NCBI GenBank assembly: GCA_039090855.1
Contig: CM077002.1
Span: forward strand, 83,270,194-83,334,193
Direction of reading: 5' to 3'
Length of the DNA stretch: 64,000 nucleotides
Origin: Macrothele yani
Taxonomy: Eukaryota > Arthropoda > Arachnida > Araneae > Macrothelidae
The first letter of the stretch is position 1. Every line of letters starts with the position of its first letter. Positions 33,486-45,004 of this stretch are shown here, in pieces. The notes under the pieces were generated by a model. The model saw nothing but the letters and a program-made list of their open reading frames with translations. It was not told the origin of the DNA and did not search any database. The translations under genes were made by a program, and so were the position numbers.

Positions 33486-33760
33486 GGAGTTTTATTTTGG
33501 GTTTTAAACTTCCAGTCAGTGAGAGTAGGGTTTTAAACTGACAGGCAATGTTTATTTTTGGTTTGGTTTTCAACTGACAAGCAGGTTTTATTTTTGGTTT
33601 GGTTTTCAACTGCCAATCAATGTTTAGTTCAGGTTTGGTTTTCAATCTGCTAATAAATGTTTACTTTTGGTTAGGTTTTTCCAACTGCCAATCAAAGTTT
33701 AATTTTGGTTTTGGTTTCAGCTAACAAGCCAATGAGGTTTTAGTTTTATCTTTTGTTTTG
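33486..33760 (+). repeat. Minisatellite, ~36-bp unit
   Basis: Units of TTTTGGTTTGGTTTTCAACT followed by GACAAGCAGG-like text recur about seven times with drift. On the minus strand three clean units translate to LKTKPKINIACQ-type 12-residue repeats, so the unit length keeps frame, but there is no sign of a longer gene. Confidence 0.85.
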
Positions 33761-33974
33761 GTTTGTTTCACTAGTACCCTGGTCATGACCAACCCCTTTG
33801 GTTTGCCTTTCAGTTAAGAGTTTTAGCTTGCTGAGAGAGTAAGATTTAAGTTAACTGTTCTTTTGCTGAGAGGGGAAGTTTTCTTAGTTTGTACATATTC
33901 TCTTACTGCTTACTTCCTTAGTATTGGATCAACAAAACCTCTGCAGTGTTGGGCAGTTGACCCAAACACCATGT

Positions 33975-36360
33975 CACAAAAACATGCTATATGTCACAAA
34001 GAGGACTGAAAAGAGTTGAGGAGATAAGTGAAGTTGATAAGGAAATACTGTGTTTAAGAGCTGAAATAGCAGGCTGTGGAAGTATTGTGACATTATGTTT
34101 TCATCATGAATACTACTATATAACAAAATTTGAGGAACAACAAAAAATCATGCTGCAATCCATTTCAAGTTCATAAAAAATCTATTAGAAGCCTCTAAGG
34201 ATGGTCAGTCTATGATTAGCAAAGGAATTTATGCAAAAACATGTTAATGTCAAACCTGGGCAGAAGATCTGTTGTAACTGTAGAAATAGGGCTATGAGAC
34301 TAGAGGAAGCAAGCTCTGAATCTGGTTTAGACATCACAGCTGCACAGTATGAAAGTGAAAGCACAAGTGATAATGAATTAACGCTACTACAAGAATCAAT
34401 AGAAAAAGAACAAACACTGAACGAAATCAATATGGGCATGAGTAATATTGGCTGTTCTCCTTTGAAGCTGCATTCTGTACCACAGCACAGAAGATTGTCT
34501 TATGAAAAAAGGAAAATAAAACAAATACAATCAAGTGTTAAACATAAAGTTGCCCGTGTACTGCAACATGATTTTTCAAGCTCTGAAAATTAAGATACCC
34601 CTGAGACTAGTGCAACAAAGCAAAAGGCCAAAGATTTAGATAAGCTTATGGCTCTGATAAAAGAGAAACTTCTCACATTGAACAGGCAAAAAAAAAAGTC
34701 CACATGCTAAGAATGGCATCACCATCCTGGTCCCAAAAGATGATTATTGAAACATTTCAGGTGTTAGAATATCCAGTGCAACAATCTAAAAAACTGATTA
34801 AGAAAACAGAAATACCAGAACCAAGGATAGGGAAAAAACTGAGCAATGAAACATTGCAATTAATTCAGGGATTTTATGAAGATGACACTTCTTCTTGGCA
34901 GATGTCAGGAAAGAAGGATTTTGTAAGCATCAGAAGAAATCAGTATGTGCAGAAGAGACTAATTTTGTGCAATCTTAAAGAACTGTATAGCTCTTTTAAA
35001 CAGCAACATCCTGACAGAAAGGTTGGATTTTCAAAATTTTGCAGTGCAAGATGAAAATGGTGTGTTTTAGCTGGTGCTGCTGGTACTCATTCTGTATGTG
35101 TGTGCACTATACATCAAAATTTTATATTACTTCTGAATGCTGCTCAGTTCAAAGAATCATATGAAACACTAATGGGTTACATGGTTTGTGACTTGAAAGA
35201 TTGTAACTGCATGCTCAGACACTGCAAAATCTGCCTATCTACAGATAACTTAGCAATTTTTTTGAAAACAAAATTTGAAGACTATGATGAAAATGATACC
35301 ATAGAATTCAGTCAGTGGGTATCAAGTGGAAGAACATAATTAATAAAACAAACTTTAACAATGGAAGATTTTATGCAAATGCTATTGTTGAAGATGAAAA
35401 AACTTATCCCACGTGCATGCATTGTGAAGGAACAATCCAGGTTTCCAAAGGAACTCAAAGAAATATGCTTACGCTAGACATGGCAATTGTTCTTATGGAC
35501 TTCAGTGAGAACTACTCATTTGTCATACAAGATGAGGCACAAGGCTATCATAGGACATCAGAGGCATGCACAGTTCACCCAGTTATTATCTACACAAGAG
35601 GTGAGAGACAGTTGCTTGAAATCTCCAATCACTACTTCTTTTCTGACGATCTGGATAAATATCCAGAAGTTGTGAAGGTTCACTATTTTACAGATGGGTG
35701 TGCAGCAGCACAATATAAAAATCGCAAAAAAAATTTGAATTTGTGCAAGCATGAAAATGATTTTGTAATATCTGCATCATGGTCATTTTTTGCCACTAGC
35801 CACGGGAAATCAGCTTGCCATGATATTGGTGATACAGTGGAGCGAATTGTAAGCAGAGCAAGCCTGCAACGACCTATCAAAAACAAATCACAAAACCAAT
35901 GGATGCCTTTAATTTTTGCATTGCAAACATAAAAAACATTGAGTTCCACTTTATATCAAAGCCTGAAATTGAAATTGTACGAAATAACCTACAGGAACGT
36001 TTTAGAAACATCAGTTATTCCAGGAACCAGGAGTTTTCACTATTTTTGTCCACTTTCATCAAATACCATAAGAATGAAGAGGATAAGTAGAGATGACAAA
36101 TATTGTTTGATATTTAACTTCAAAAGTAGCACTGAACTTATAAATCAGCCACAGTTGCACACTCAATGCTATGTAGCATGCATATAATGATAATAACTGG
36201 TTTTTGGTATGATCAGTGATATTGAAAAGGATGAAGACATGAAAATTAAGTTTATGCATCCACATGGTCCTGCAAAGTCATTTTACTGGCCACTTCATGA
36301 TGATATATGCTATGTGCCTATGCAACATATATTGTGTACAGTGCAACCCCAATGACAACA
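33975..36360 (+). pseudogene. Transposase-like multidomain protein, copy 1 (decayed)
   Basis: Pieces in order: an N-terminal Cys/His region (LCFHHEYYYITKFEEQQ near 34100; VKPGQKICCNCRN at 34250); a helix-turn-helix-like block (SPSWSQKMIIETFQVLEYPV, then IGKKLSNETLQLIQGFYEDD) at 34710-34890; QKRLILCNLKELYSSF and VGFSKFCSAR; a second Cys/His block (HSVCVCTIHQNF, CMLRHCKIC) at 35085-35250. The Asp-rich core at 35315-35932 has LMDFSENYSFVIQDEAQGYH (D62), YFTDGCAAAQYKNRKKNLNL (D127) and FFATSHGKSACHDIGD (D170). A C-terminal SH3/Tudor-like piece reads FMHPHGPAKSFYWPLHDDIC at about 36250-36310. Stops and frameshifts separate the pieces. The three Asp blocks look like a DDE nuclease core. I know similar multicopy uncharacterised proteins in arthropods and cnidarians but cannot name the superfamily. 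Confidence 0.75.
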
Positions 36361-36878
36361 GGCACAGCCCGAGCATATTATTTCTGTAAAGAAGACACGA
36401 AAGCTGTTCATATTAAGTGGTGTGCAGCACAGAAAAGTTCCCTACAGTTAGAAAAACTCCCACTGATGCATGCATCGGAATAAACTGTAGAACAACATCT
36501 GTTAAACGTGTAACTGAATTTTATAACATTCAAGCAAGGAATGAATAGCAGCTTAATATTAATATGCAGGTAATTATAACTTATTCCACCATTGATTCAA
36601 GATAATGCCAATTGTAGTTAATTTTTAAAAACAACTGATATTTTCTGGTGGTTTTTTTTACAGCTACTTGAAAAATGACACTCATTTTAAACATATGATT
36701 TTATTTCTTACTCATCACTTCAGTTTAATTAACTGTTAATAACAGCATTTATTCATACTGAGCACTGTGGTTACAGAACCGAGCTCCTTATGGATCTTAC
36801 GCTTAAATAAAAAGTATTTAAATGTTTGGATTTATGAGGCAGCACTGCACTCAGTAACTGTACATGTAAACATGCTTT
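36361..36878. other. No gene seen
   Basis: AT-rich sequence downstream of the transposase-like pseudogene. Possibly its 3' untranslated part. Confidence 0.45.
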
Positions 36879-36887
36879 CAACTTAAA

Positions 36888-37117
36888 TTTTTTTTTTTTT
36901 TTTTGATTGGAGGTTTAACGACCACTGTGAGCAACTTAATGGGCTATAAGCAGTCGCCCGTCCTTAATTTCGGGTCACTGGTTACAGGGAAGGGAGAGAG
37001 CCAGTGCCGTAAGACAAACACAACATCCATGCCTCACCGGGATTCGAACGCGGACCCCGTTCGGACAAAGGATCAGAGGCCATCGCTTAGACCACTGCGC
37101 CACCGGGGCGGCCTTTC
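36888..37117 (-). mobile_element. tRNA-derived SINE, copy 4, with target duplication
   Basis: The best preserved copy. The minus-strand A box (GGTGGCGCAGTGGTCTAAGC) and B box region (GTTCGAATCCCGGTGAGGC) are intact. The tail AACCTCCAATC plus about 17 A's ends at 36888. CAACTTAAA is present on both sides (36879-36887 and 37118-37126), the target duplication expected of LINE-assisted insertion. Confidence 0.9.
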
Positions 37118-37157
37118 CAACTTAAAAGGTACCATATAATAGACTCCACAAGTTGAA

Positions 37158-37302
37158 GTTTGCTGTTGAACGAGTGGGAGTGGTTAGGCCTAACTTTCGA
37201 GTGCTATATCTCAGAAACTATGGAATGTGGAAGATAAAAAATTTGCAGTGTTTTGCAGCTTTGTTAGGTAAACCTACATGCTAATTTTCAGCAAAATCCA
37301 AA
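37158..37302 (-). repeat. Repeat family R, inverted unit
   Basis: Reverse complement of 32630-32765 with modest divergence, including GCAAAACACTGCAAATTTT and GAAAGTTAGGCCTAACCACT. It lies downstream of transposase-like copy 1, whereas the plus-strand unit lies upstream. Confidence 0.88.
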
Positions 37303-38117
37303 ATGATGGCCCATTTTATTAAAACATTTACACCGAGTAAATAAAACCACCTTTCTTAAAGTTCCTTCAGATCTTACTAAATTTGCTTTCTGAACTATTT
37401 AGCATGTAATTTTATTTTATGTGTCTATTTTTTGTAAATAAGTGGAAATCATACCTAACAGCAAAATTGTGAGTTAGTGTAATAAAATTCCTATTAAACT
37501 TATGCCTATTCAAAATAAATTTTTCTAGGATGTACACAGCACTTAATTTTCAAATACATTTTTGAATATTTTTTTAAATGATGTTTTAGCCTCTACTGGA
37601 CAGATGTCAACACATTTTCTTTTCATAATGCATTTTGTTTCCATTGAAGAAGCTCTGACAACCAACTATTAACTACATCAGAGAGCTAATGCTGTATGGC
37701 CAGTGAAGTGAATTATACCTGACCCCTTCTGCCTTTCCCCTACACAGTGAATTCACATTCAAAACTGTAGCCCTCATTTTCTGACAGTTTGAATTTACTT
37801 GGCCAAGGAAGTGCCCATTGTGACATGAAGGCAAGGGCTATTGGGAATCATCAGAAAATAAGGAATAGGCTGCCACCTTATGCTCACCCTGGCTCCTATA
37901 TTCTGATCAAGGCTCCTTGAACTGCTACAAGGTGAATGGAGATCCAGAGATGTTGTTGGACTAAGTGAAATCAAGTGAGAGGGTCTTGCAGAACTGTAAA
38001 AAGTGATGTACTAATGATAGAACTAATGGTTTTAGATTTATAAGTAATTAACAAAAAACTGAAGGACATATGATTTGGTTAATGAAATTTTACCAATCAG
38101 TTTACGTTGCCAAATTA
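37303..38117. other. No gene seen
   Basis: AT-rich. No open frame or shared repeat. Confidence 0.5.
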
Positions 38118-38858
38118 CAAGGCAATAGTTGAACAACTATTCATATCACTGTTTCACATGTTATTAGAGCATTTTCAAGCCATGGGTGCTATGCGTATCA
38201 TTAAATTTTATTTTATAAACTTGTTGAAAGTTGAATTATAAATAAGTTAATAGTTAATAATTGTCATGATTATGTTTCACTTACCCAGAACTGTAGTATA
38301 ACTTGGAAGGCTGTTATTGACTGTGTTATTCTTCAAGTATATCTATGAGTCACTTGCTATATACATACATAGTTGGGTTATATATCACTGAAGTTTTGAT
38401 TAACAAGTTCTTGAGAAGTCAGTTCATCAAATTACAGATATTCAACCGGTATATTTGAGAATATACAACAGGGTCGAGAGTAGGAAAAATAAAGGTGAAG
38501 TTTATACCTATTCAAGGGATAAAATATTATTTACAGCTTGTATGAAATCTTTAGCCTTTAAAGACGTTGTTGCAAGTTGTAAAGATTTTATACAAGCGGT
38601 AAATAATCTTTTATCTCTTGAATACTTTTAAACTTCACCTTTATTTTTCCTACTCTTGACCCTGTTGTATATTCTCAAATTTACCGGTTGAATATCTGTA
38701 ATTTGATGAACTGACTGCTAAAGGACTTGCTAATCAGAACTTTAGTGATATATAACTGAACTATATATATAGCAAGTGACTCATAGATATACCTGAAGAA
38801 TAACACAGTCAATAACAGCCTTCCAAGTTATACTACAGTTCTGGGTAAGTGTAACATA

Positions 38859-40145
38859 CAGAGGGTGAGGTGCAAGTTTTGTAATATTTGCATAAACGCA
38901 TGTGTTGCGACTGGTATGTCACATGTTTAAACTAGTTCAAGTCGCGCACTGCAGTCAGTTGAAAGGAATATAAAGTGGAAGTCATTGCTGTGAACAGCAT
39001 TGCATGTCGTCGTTCAGTCTGTGGTTGGGACGTCTGAAAGATGAACAGCCACAACTGGCTAATTAGGGAACTTTGGATTTACGAGTTTGAACTCGGCCAT
39101 AACGCTGCTCAAGCAACACAAAACATTTGTCATGCAAAAAGGGAAGGTTCCGTGAACCACAGCACCGCAACCAGATGGAAGAAATATCACCCAGGTGACA
39201 GAAACCTTGACGATCAGCCAAGGTCAGGTAGGCCACGAACCGTGGATTTGGAGGCCGTGCGCCAGGCTGTAGAGGTAAATCCAACAACCAGCACTCGGAG
39301 ATTATCAGGAAAGCTGGGCATATCACAGATCACTGTGGTTTGTCACCATCAGGACCTCGACAAGGTCTACAGGAGCTGCCGGATTGTCTCTCACAAACTG
39401 ACGCCAGCTGAAGCAAATTGCCGAGTGGAGGTGTGCATGAAACTCCTAGAAAACCTGCACGCTGTACGTTTCATCAAGAGAATTGCCATGTGCAATGAAA
39501 AGTTGGCCCATTTCCATAATCCTAATGTACAATGGCAGTGGTTAAGCCCGGGCCAGTTTTCTGAACCTGTTGCCAAACATAGGAGCTTTGCAGAGAAGAT
39601 GATGATGCTCTGCATCTGGTAGAATTTCAAGGGAATAATCTGTTACAAATTTGTTCCAGATGGTTGGACGATCAATGCCAACCTCTACTTTGAACAGCTG
39701 GAGCAGATGTATGCCATTTTGGAGGAAAAGTACCTGGCATTGGTGAACAGAAAGCACGCTCTCCTACAGCAGGACAACACTCGGCCTAGTATCGAGTGAA
39801 TGATCCAGGCAAAACTCCAGGAACTTGAGGGCATCGAACTGATACCACACCCAGCATTTAGTCTGGACCTTGCCCTGTTGGATTATTATTATATGTTCCA
39901 GTCCATGGCCCACTTAATTTGTGGGCGGCACTTCAACAACCAGGAGGAGATGGCAGGGTGAAGGAGTTCTTCGTCTCGAAGGACAAGAACTGGTAGCGCT
40001 ACAGAATTGAAGAACCGGCAGACAGATGGCTAAAGACAGTACAACATGATGCCTATATTTTGAAAGCTAGTCAGCTTTCGTTGTAAAGGTACGTATGAAG
40101 ACATAAAGTGATCTAATTATTGCAAAACTTTCAACTCACCCTCTG
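38859..40145 (+). mobile_element. Mariner element I inside the foldback
   Basis: Ends CAGAGGGTGAGGTGCAAGTT and, read inward from the right, CAGAGGGTGAGTTGAAAGTT. TA on both sides (38857-38858 and 40146-40147). Size 1,287 bp, the standard mariner length. Confidence 0.94.
39041..40086 (+). pseudogene. Transposase of mariner I
   Basis: Met at 39041 opens a 193-residue stretch, MNSHNWLIRELWIYEFELGH onward. It contains the paired-type DNA-binding domain (REGSVNHSTATRWKKYHPGD, DDQPRSGRPRTVDLEAVRQA, STRRLSGKLGISQITV) and the first catalytic block as AMCNEKLAHFHNPNVQWQWL, with Asn where Asp is expected (relatives have DEKW). A stop at 39620 follows. Reading on, LLQQDNTRPS (second Asp) and ELIPHPAFSLDLALLDYYYM (third Asp block, altered from SPDLAPSDYH) are recognisable. 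The frame ends near 40086. Stops plus the missing Asp make it dead. Confidence 0.88.
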
Positions 40146-40303
40146 TAATCATGAAATTTATTAACTATTGACTTATTTATATTTTAACTTTCAAGAAGTT
40201 TATAAAGTAGCTGAATTTAATAATACGCATAGCACACACGGCTTGAAAATACTCTAAAAATGTGTGAAACAGTGATATGAATAGTTGTTCAACTATTGCC
40301 TTG

Positions 40304-41986
40304 AAGCTGAAGAAGGACAATATTACGATAATGGAACTTACACCTGAGTATTATGCAACGCGAAATATTTAATCCGTATTGAATGGTGTAACAATTTATT
40401 AACATACGACGACTAAGTGCCGAGCTTTCACACTCCGAACAGGAGGCTTTCTCAAGGCCAGTGAACACAAGAATATTTTTGAGAACAACGATAATTTGAA
40501 ATATTGGAGTGCGTATCTACTACATGTCTAGGTGATATTGCATCTCGCGGAAGGTGGTGTCTCGCAACCTACCTTTCAGACATTCACAGGTTGCACAACT
40601 CTTAAAAAAATACCAGATTCAGATCATTTAAACCTACATAGTACACACCCACCACAAGTCTTGTTGCTGAAGAAATCAAAGGGTTTTATGAAGAAATTTG
40701 AGTCTAAACAAGGTTAAGCAGCACTTGAAAATCACCATGGGCCCAGGAGAAGAAACCCCACAACACAGCAACTCCTGTTATAGATTTTGGAGAGGTCGAA
40801 TGTCGGTCGCCAGTCGCCAAATGGCGACCAGATATTTTGCAGTGGCTAGTAAAATTTTTTAGTATAGTAGCCAATGATGGCGAGTAGTCCCCCCCCCAAG
40901 TGAGCAACTATTTTGTCCTACTTTCCCCCCACTAGGACCAGTAATGTATATCGATACATCACGAAAAACCCGTGTGAATTTAACATCGATGTTACAGTGT
41001 TTCGACTGACGAAACTATGATTCATCACAACCGAGATGTAAATACTCGCGATGTAATCGCCATCGCGCGCCACCAAGCCGTGACGAAGCACTGTTGTTCA
41101 GACAACGGTTTTCGCAGTCGGAGACACGTGAATATCGGCTGATCCTAATGCACGCGCGTGTTTCCGGTGTAGTTTCTCGCGGTGTCTCATTCCAGACGTT
41201 ACATCGGGGGATTGCTCATCGAAAATTCGCCTACCAGGCTAGTAATCATGAACATCGTAGGTTCGTGAGTGATCTCAATCTGAGTCCCATCACGATGCAG
41301 ACACGATGTTTAAACAGGTTTCTTATCAGGCCTCCGTGCGTCGACGAGGCTATTAAGAGGCCTCGTCCACGTGTTGGATCTCGGAAATTCATCACAGCTT
41401 AGGAACAATTGGAAGTATGTGGCAGATGTTTTTTGATGTGAATGTGTCTTTAAAATCAGGCCAGTACGGAAAGTTGAGCATTACGAAAAAATGGGCATCG
41501 AGTTCGGTCTCATAATTTCTATATTATCAACGGGAACCAAAATAACCTAGTGTCATTAGACAACTAAAGGAACAAAGTCTTTAGTGACCTTGTGTTGCCG
41601 CGCCGCGCAAACTTTTAATCAGTGGTGGATTCTAGGAAAAAGTGGACATGACACTTAAATTTTAAAATTTGTTTTTGTTAATATTGTTATATATCATTCT
41701 ATTCAAAAAAATATAAATTTTTTATATCTGCCAATAATTTTGATGAATAATACAATGGACCTTGATAACAGTAAGGTCAAAGTCGCTCGTTCTTCTCATG
41801 CAACTGCATCATTGAAAAACACTAATTTTGACCATAGCAGAAATTGGGTTAATATTTTAATATAACTGTTACTAATATGTTAACTTTTAACATTTAATGT
41901 TGTAATTAACCTGTTTATTAACTAATCTGTGCAGATAGCTTTTTTTTTACTATCAAAGGGACTGCTTAATAACATAACTAATGAAT
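40304..41986. other. No assignable gene; CpG-rich patch at 41040-41400
   Basis: A 102-codon frame at 41094-41402 lies in sequence with many CG dinucleotides, unlike its AT-rich surroundings, and could be an old exon or element leader. GTCGCCAAATGGCGAC near 40812 and TGGCTAGTA...TAGCCA at 40843-40873 are small hairpins. The second has a relative at 46361-46393. Confidence 0.45.
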
Positions 41987-42157
41987 GTCCTTCCGTTACC
42001 AAAATACTACATATAAACTGCACAACAATAAGCCATTAAGGCTAGAACTTCATTTTTTTTTTTTTTTCACAAAGCAGGTTTTTGGTCCTTTTTAGTTAGA
42101 AACAATTACATTTTAATTCATCTTTGATTCAGATAGTTTTTTAGTGGTAACGGAAGG
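41987..42157. repeat. Left pair of GTCCTTCCGTTACC motifs
   Basis: GTCCTTCCGTTACC at 41987-42000 on the plus strand, and on the minus strand the near-identical ATCCTTCCGTTACC at 42146-42159. They lie 0.7-0.8 kb upstream of transposase-like copy 2. Three more copies lie downstream of it. Such repeated motifs near element ends are often transposase-binding sites; that role is inferred. Confidence 0.75.
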
Positions 42158-42265
42158 ATAATTCAGAATCAACTCATTTTGACTTAAGATTACAGATGCA
42201 CAAATATTAGGTTCTATTTTAAACTAAAAAAAATTATTAAGTTTACAAATTTAACATTATATATA

Positions 42266-42430
42266 TCATCATCATCATCATTGTCAACCATTATCAATCC
42301 ACTGCTGGACGAAGGTCTCCCCAAGTTTCCTCCACAACGGTCTGTCTTGTGCCAGTCTCCTCCATGTCACCCCTACATACTTTCGAATTTCATCCACCCA
42401 TCTCCCATGTGGTCTTCTGGGTCTTTTCCT
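42266..42430 (-). mobile_element. RTE-type LINE, 3' end fragment
   Basis: Minus-strand translation gives KRPRRPHGRWVDEIRKYVGV then WRRLAQDRPLWRKLGETFVQ, the conserved C-terminus of RTE-clade reverse transcriptase proteins. The tail is a GAT repeat (seen as ATCATCATCATC at 42267), as is common for this clade. 5'-truncated at about 42430, where a TA run begins. Same family as 46617-47790. Confidence 0.87.
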
Positions 42431-42569
42431 GTCATATATATATATAATGCATATTAAATACAATTTGGGAAAACAAATTATCATACACCATTTTTCTTCT
42501 GTTTTGAATGAATATTAAAGGCTTTTGTATCACAACATTATTCAATTGGATATGTTTACAAGGCAACTT

Positions 42570-42660
42570 TTAACTGTAACTGTCAGCCTATTGACTGTTA
42601 TAACCGTAACTGTCAGCCTACTGACCGTTATAACCGTAACTGTCAGCCAACTCACCATAA
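42570..42660 (+). repeat. 30-bp tandem repeat, three copies
   Basis: GTAACTGTCAGCC starts at 42576, 42606 and 42636, an exact 30-base period. The middle units differ at a few bases. Confidence 0.93.
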
Positions 42661-42822
42661 CTTCAGACATCAATCTGTGCAACCATGTGCTACATGCTGT
42701 TATGTTTCACCACAGATAAGCAGATGCTTTAATTTATCTATATTAGGATTATTGTTTGTTAGAACTTTGTGAAAGGTCTTAAGGTTGTTATATAATATTG
42801 ATTGTGCTACTACTTTTAAAAA

Positions 42823-44915
42823 ATGCCTCTGACTGCAGTAGAAAAGCAACATCTCTACAGAGAGCGTATGAAAGCTAAAGGTTTGCATGAGCAATTGAAA
42901 GAAAAAGATAGGAAGCGAAAATGTGATAAGCACAAAAACCTGATGCCAAGTGACTTAAAAAAAACTCCAAATACAGGAGAAAATCAGAAAAAGAAATAGA
43001 AGAATGTCCAAGAAGAGTAATGACATGGAGTCTAATAATGCTCTGAAACCTTATACCTCCCCACAAACTCTGAATAAAGCAGTCAAATGTGCATCAAAAG
43101 TGCTACCTACAAGTCCTCGAAAAAGAATAAAAGTTATTGAAACAATAGCTTCGAAAATGAGCATCCCCTTAGCAGAGAAGCCAGAAAATGATGGAAAAGA
43201 ACTTACAGAAATTGAAAAATGTATAATAGAGTTCTATAAAAAAGATATTTCATGGCAAGCTCCAGGAAAAAATGACTGTGTATAATTCATCAAAATGGGA
43301 AGAAAGAGAAAATTTAAAAGCGATTTTTAGTGATGACCTTGAGTGAAGCGCACATACTTTTTCAGCAGGATAATGTTAATAACAAGGTGTCATTATCAAA
43401 ATTTTGTGAAATGTGACTTTTTGTTTTGTTAAGAAAAGATATTCTCCACAACATTTGTGTATGCAAATACCATGAAAATGTAAAATTATTAATTGAAAGC
43501 CTGTCATCAATAATTGAAGATTTCCATGACTTCATTTCAACTCTTGTATGTAGCCAAGAAAATGAAAAGTGTATGTTTAGGAAATGTGAAATCTGCAAAA
43601 ATTATTTTGTTGTAAAATATATTATTAGCAGTGAATAAAACCCTACAGTTGTTAAGTGGGAACAGTGGGACAACGACAAAGAAAATCAAAAGGCCGTTAA
43701 AAGCAGATATGAAGGTTCAGTACAAGACTGCCTTCACCTTCTTAGGGACAATTGGCTCAATGGTTGAGGCACACTTTCATCAAATGGCAGCAGCATAAGT
43801 TTTTTCAAGAAAGCAAAGAAAAGGCTTCTAGTAAGTCACTTGTTGTACAAGTTGACTTTGCTGAAAACTTCTATATTAAGATGCAAAATGAAATTCAGGC
43901 AGCTCATTGGCATCACCAACAAGTCACCATTTCCAGAGCATATGTTTGGTGGGGAAGTAAAACAGGAACTGGTTATTCATTTGTAAGTGATGATATGGAT
44001 AGCAGAAAGGTTGCAGTCTTTGCATTTTTTTATGCCTTGATCCTTGACCTATTGGCATCATATCAAGAGTTGGAAAAAGTTATATTTTTCAGCGATGGAG
44101 CCGCAAGCCAATTCAAACAGAGCTATTTGTTTGCCAGTTTAACTTTTATGTTTGAAAAATATCATACCATGGTATCTTGGAGCTTTTTTGCCAACAGTCA
44201 CAGGAAAGGTACAGTTGATGGCATTGGCGAGAGTGTTAAACACATGGTATGGAGCCATATGTTAAGTGGAAGATCAGTGACAACAGCCAAAGGATTTGCA
44301 GAAGTTGCTGCTGAAAACAGCCGAAATATAAAAGTTCAGTTTATTTCATCAGATGTTATGAATGGGTATGTTCAAGAGCTGAAAGAAAGATGGAATGGTG
44401 TTCAAGCTGTTCCTAACACCCACAACACACATTTTGTAAAACCACTTGACAAATGCATTATTGAGTATTGGGAATATTTCTTTTCCCCAGAAACGAAAAA
44501 GTTTGACTTAAAAGAAGGCGAACACATAAACATCAACATAGCTGATGATGATGCAGAAGAACCTTTAGTTTCAAATGATACGCATGATAATGTGGCAGTA
44601 GGAGAATTTTTGCTGATTGAATGGCGAGGAAAAAAATCAAGACGGCACTATGTTGGGCAAGTGCAAAATGCAGATAGTGATCGTGTGGAGGTATCTTGTT
44701 TAAGAAAACAAGACAGTAAAGGGTTTATTTTTGGTTTCCCTGAGAAAGACAAGTGTTGGATTGATTCTACACAGATTCTGAAAAGATTAGGAAAACCAGA
44801 AATTTTGTTGAATCACTCCTGCACCACTAGACTTCACTGTAGATTTAAATTTTCTTACATTATGTGTGCAGGAGTAATCAGTAATTATTTTCTCATTGTT
44901 CATGAATACTTGTAA
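42823..44915 (+). pseudogene. Transposase-like multidomain protein, copy 2 (387-codon core intact)
   Basis: The N-terminal Met at 42823 gives a basic stretch (RERMKAKGLHEQLKEKDRKR), then after a shift a region ending CIIEFYKKDISWQAPGKND, equal to the EFYEDD...GKKD block of copies 1 and 3. Cys/His blocks CVCKYHENV and CMFRKCEICKN follow at 43460-43610. The frame 43752-44915 holds the core. Candidate catalytic residues are D35 (VQVDFAENF), D115 (IFFSDGAASQFKQ) and D156 or E160 (FFANSHRKGTVDGIGE). Residues 283-348 (VGEFLLIEWRGKKSRRHYVG onward, then CWIDSTQILKRLG) look like a Tudor or SH3-like module. At least four stops or shifts lie upstream of the core. Related to copies 1 and 3 but a separate subfamily. 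A role in transposition is inferred from copy number, the Asp pattern and the flanking motifs. Confidence 0.78.
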
Positions 44916-45004
44916 TTATGTAATGAAAAATCTTCAAGTAAGCTATATTAATATTTGGAACTTAATCTTGTAATTTTTATCAATTTAAACTTCTGGAAAT
45001 TTTG

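Larger units (their letters stand above)
38118..40303. mobile_element. ~0.9-kb foldback (palindromic) element, interrupted by mariner I
   Basis: Left arm 38118-38560 starts CAAGGCAATAGTTGAACAAC. The right arm ends with its complement at 40303. The arms meet near 38570. The right arm is in two pieces (38582-38858 and 40146-40303) because mariner I is inserted. Removing the mariner and one TA restores a continuous arm. The arms carry no open frame. No convincing target duplication was seen for the foldback, so its superfamily is open. Confidence 0.85.

Noticed and set aside
33486..33760. CRISPR-like array
   Set aside because: Units are contiguous and drift gradually, with no unique spacers, and the context is an animal genome.
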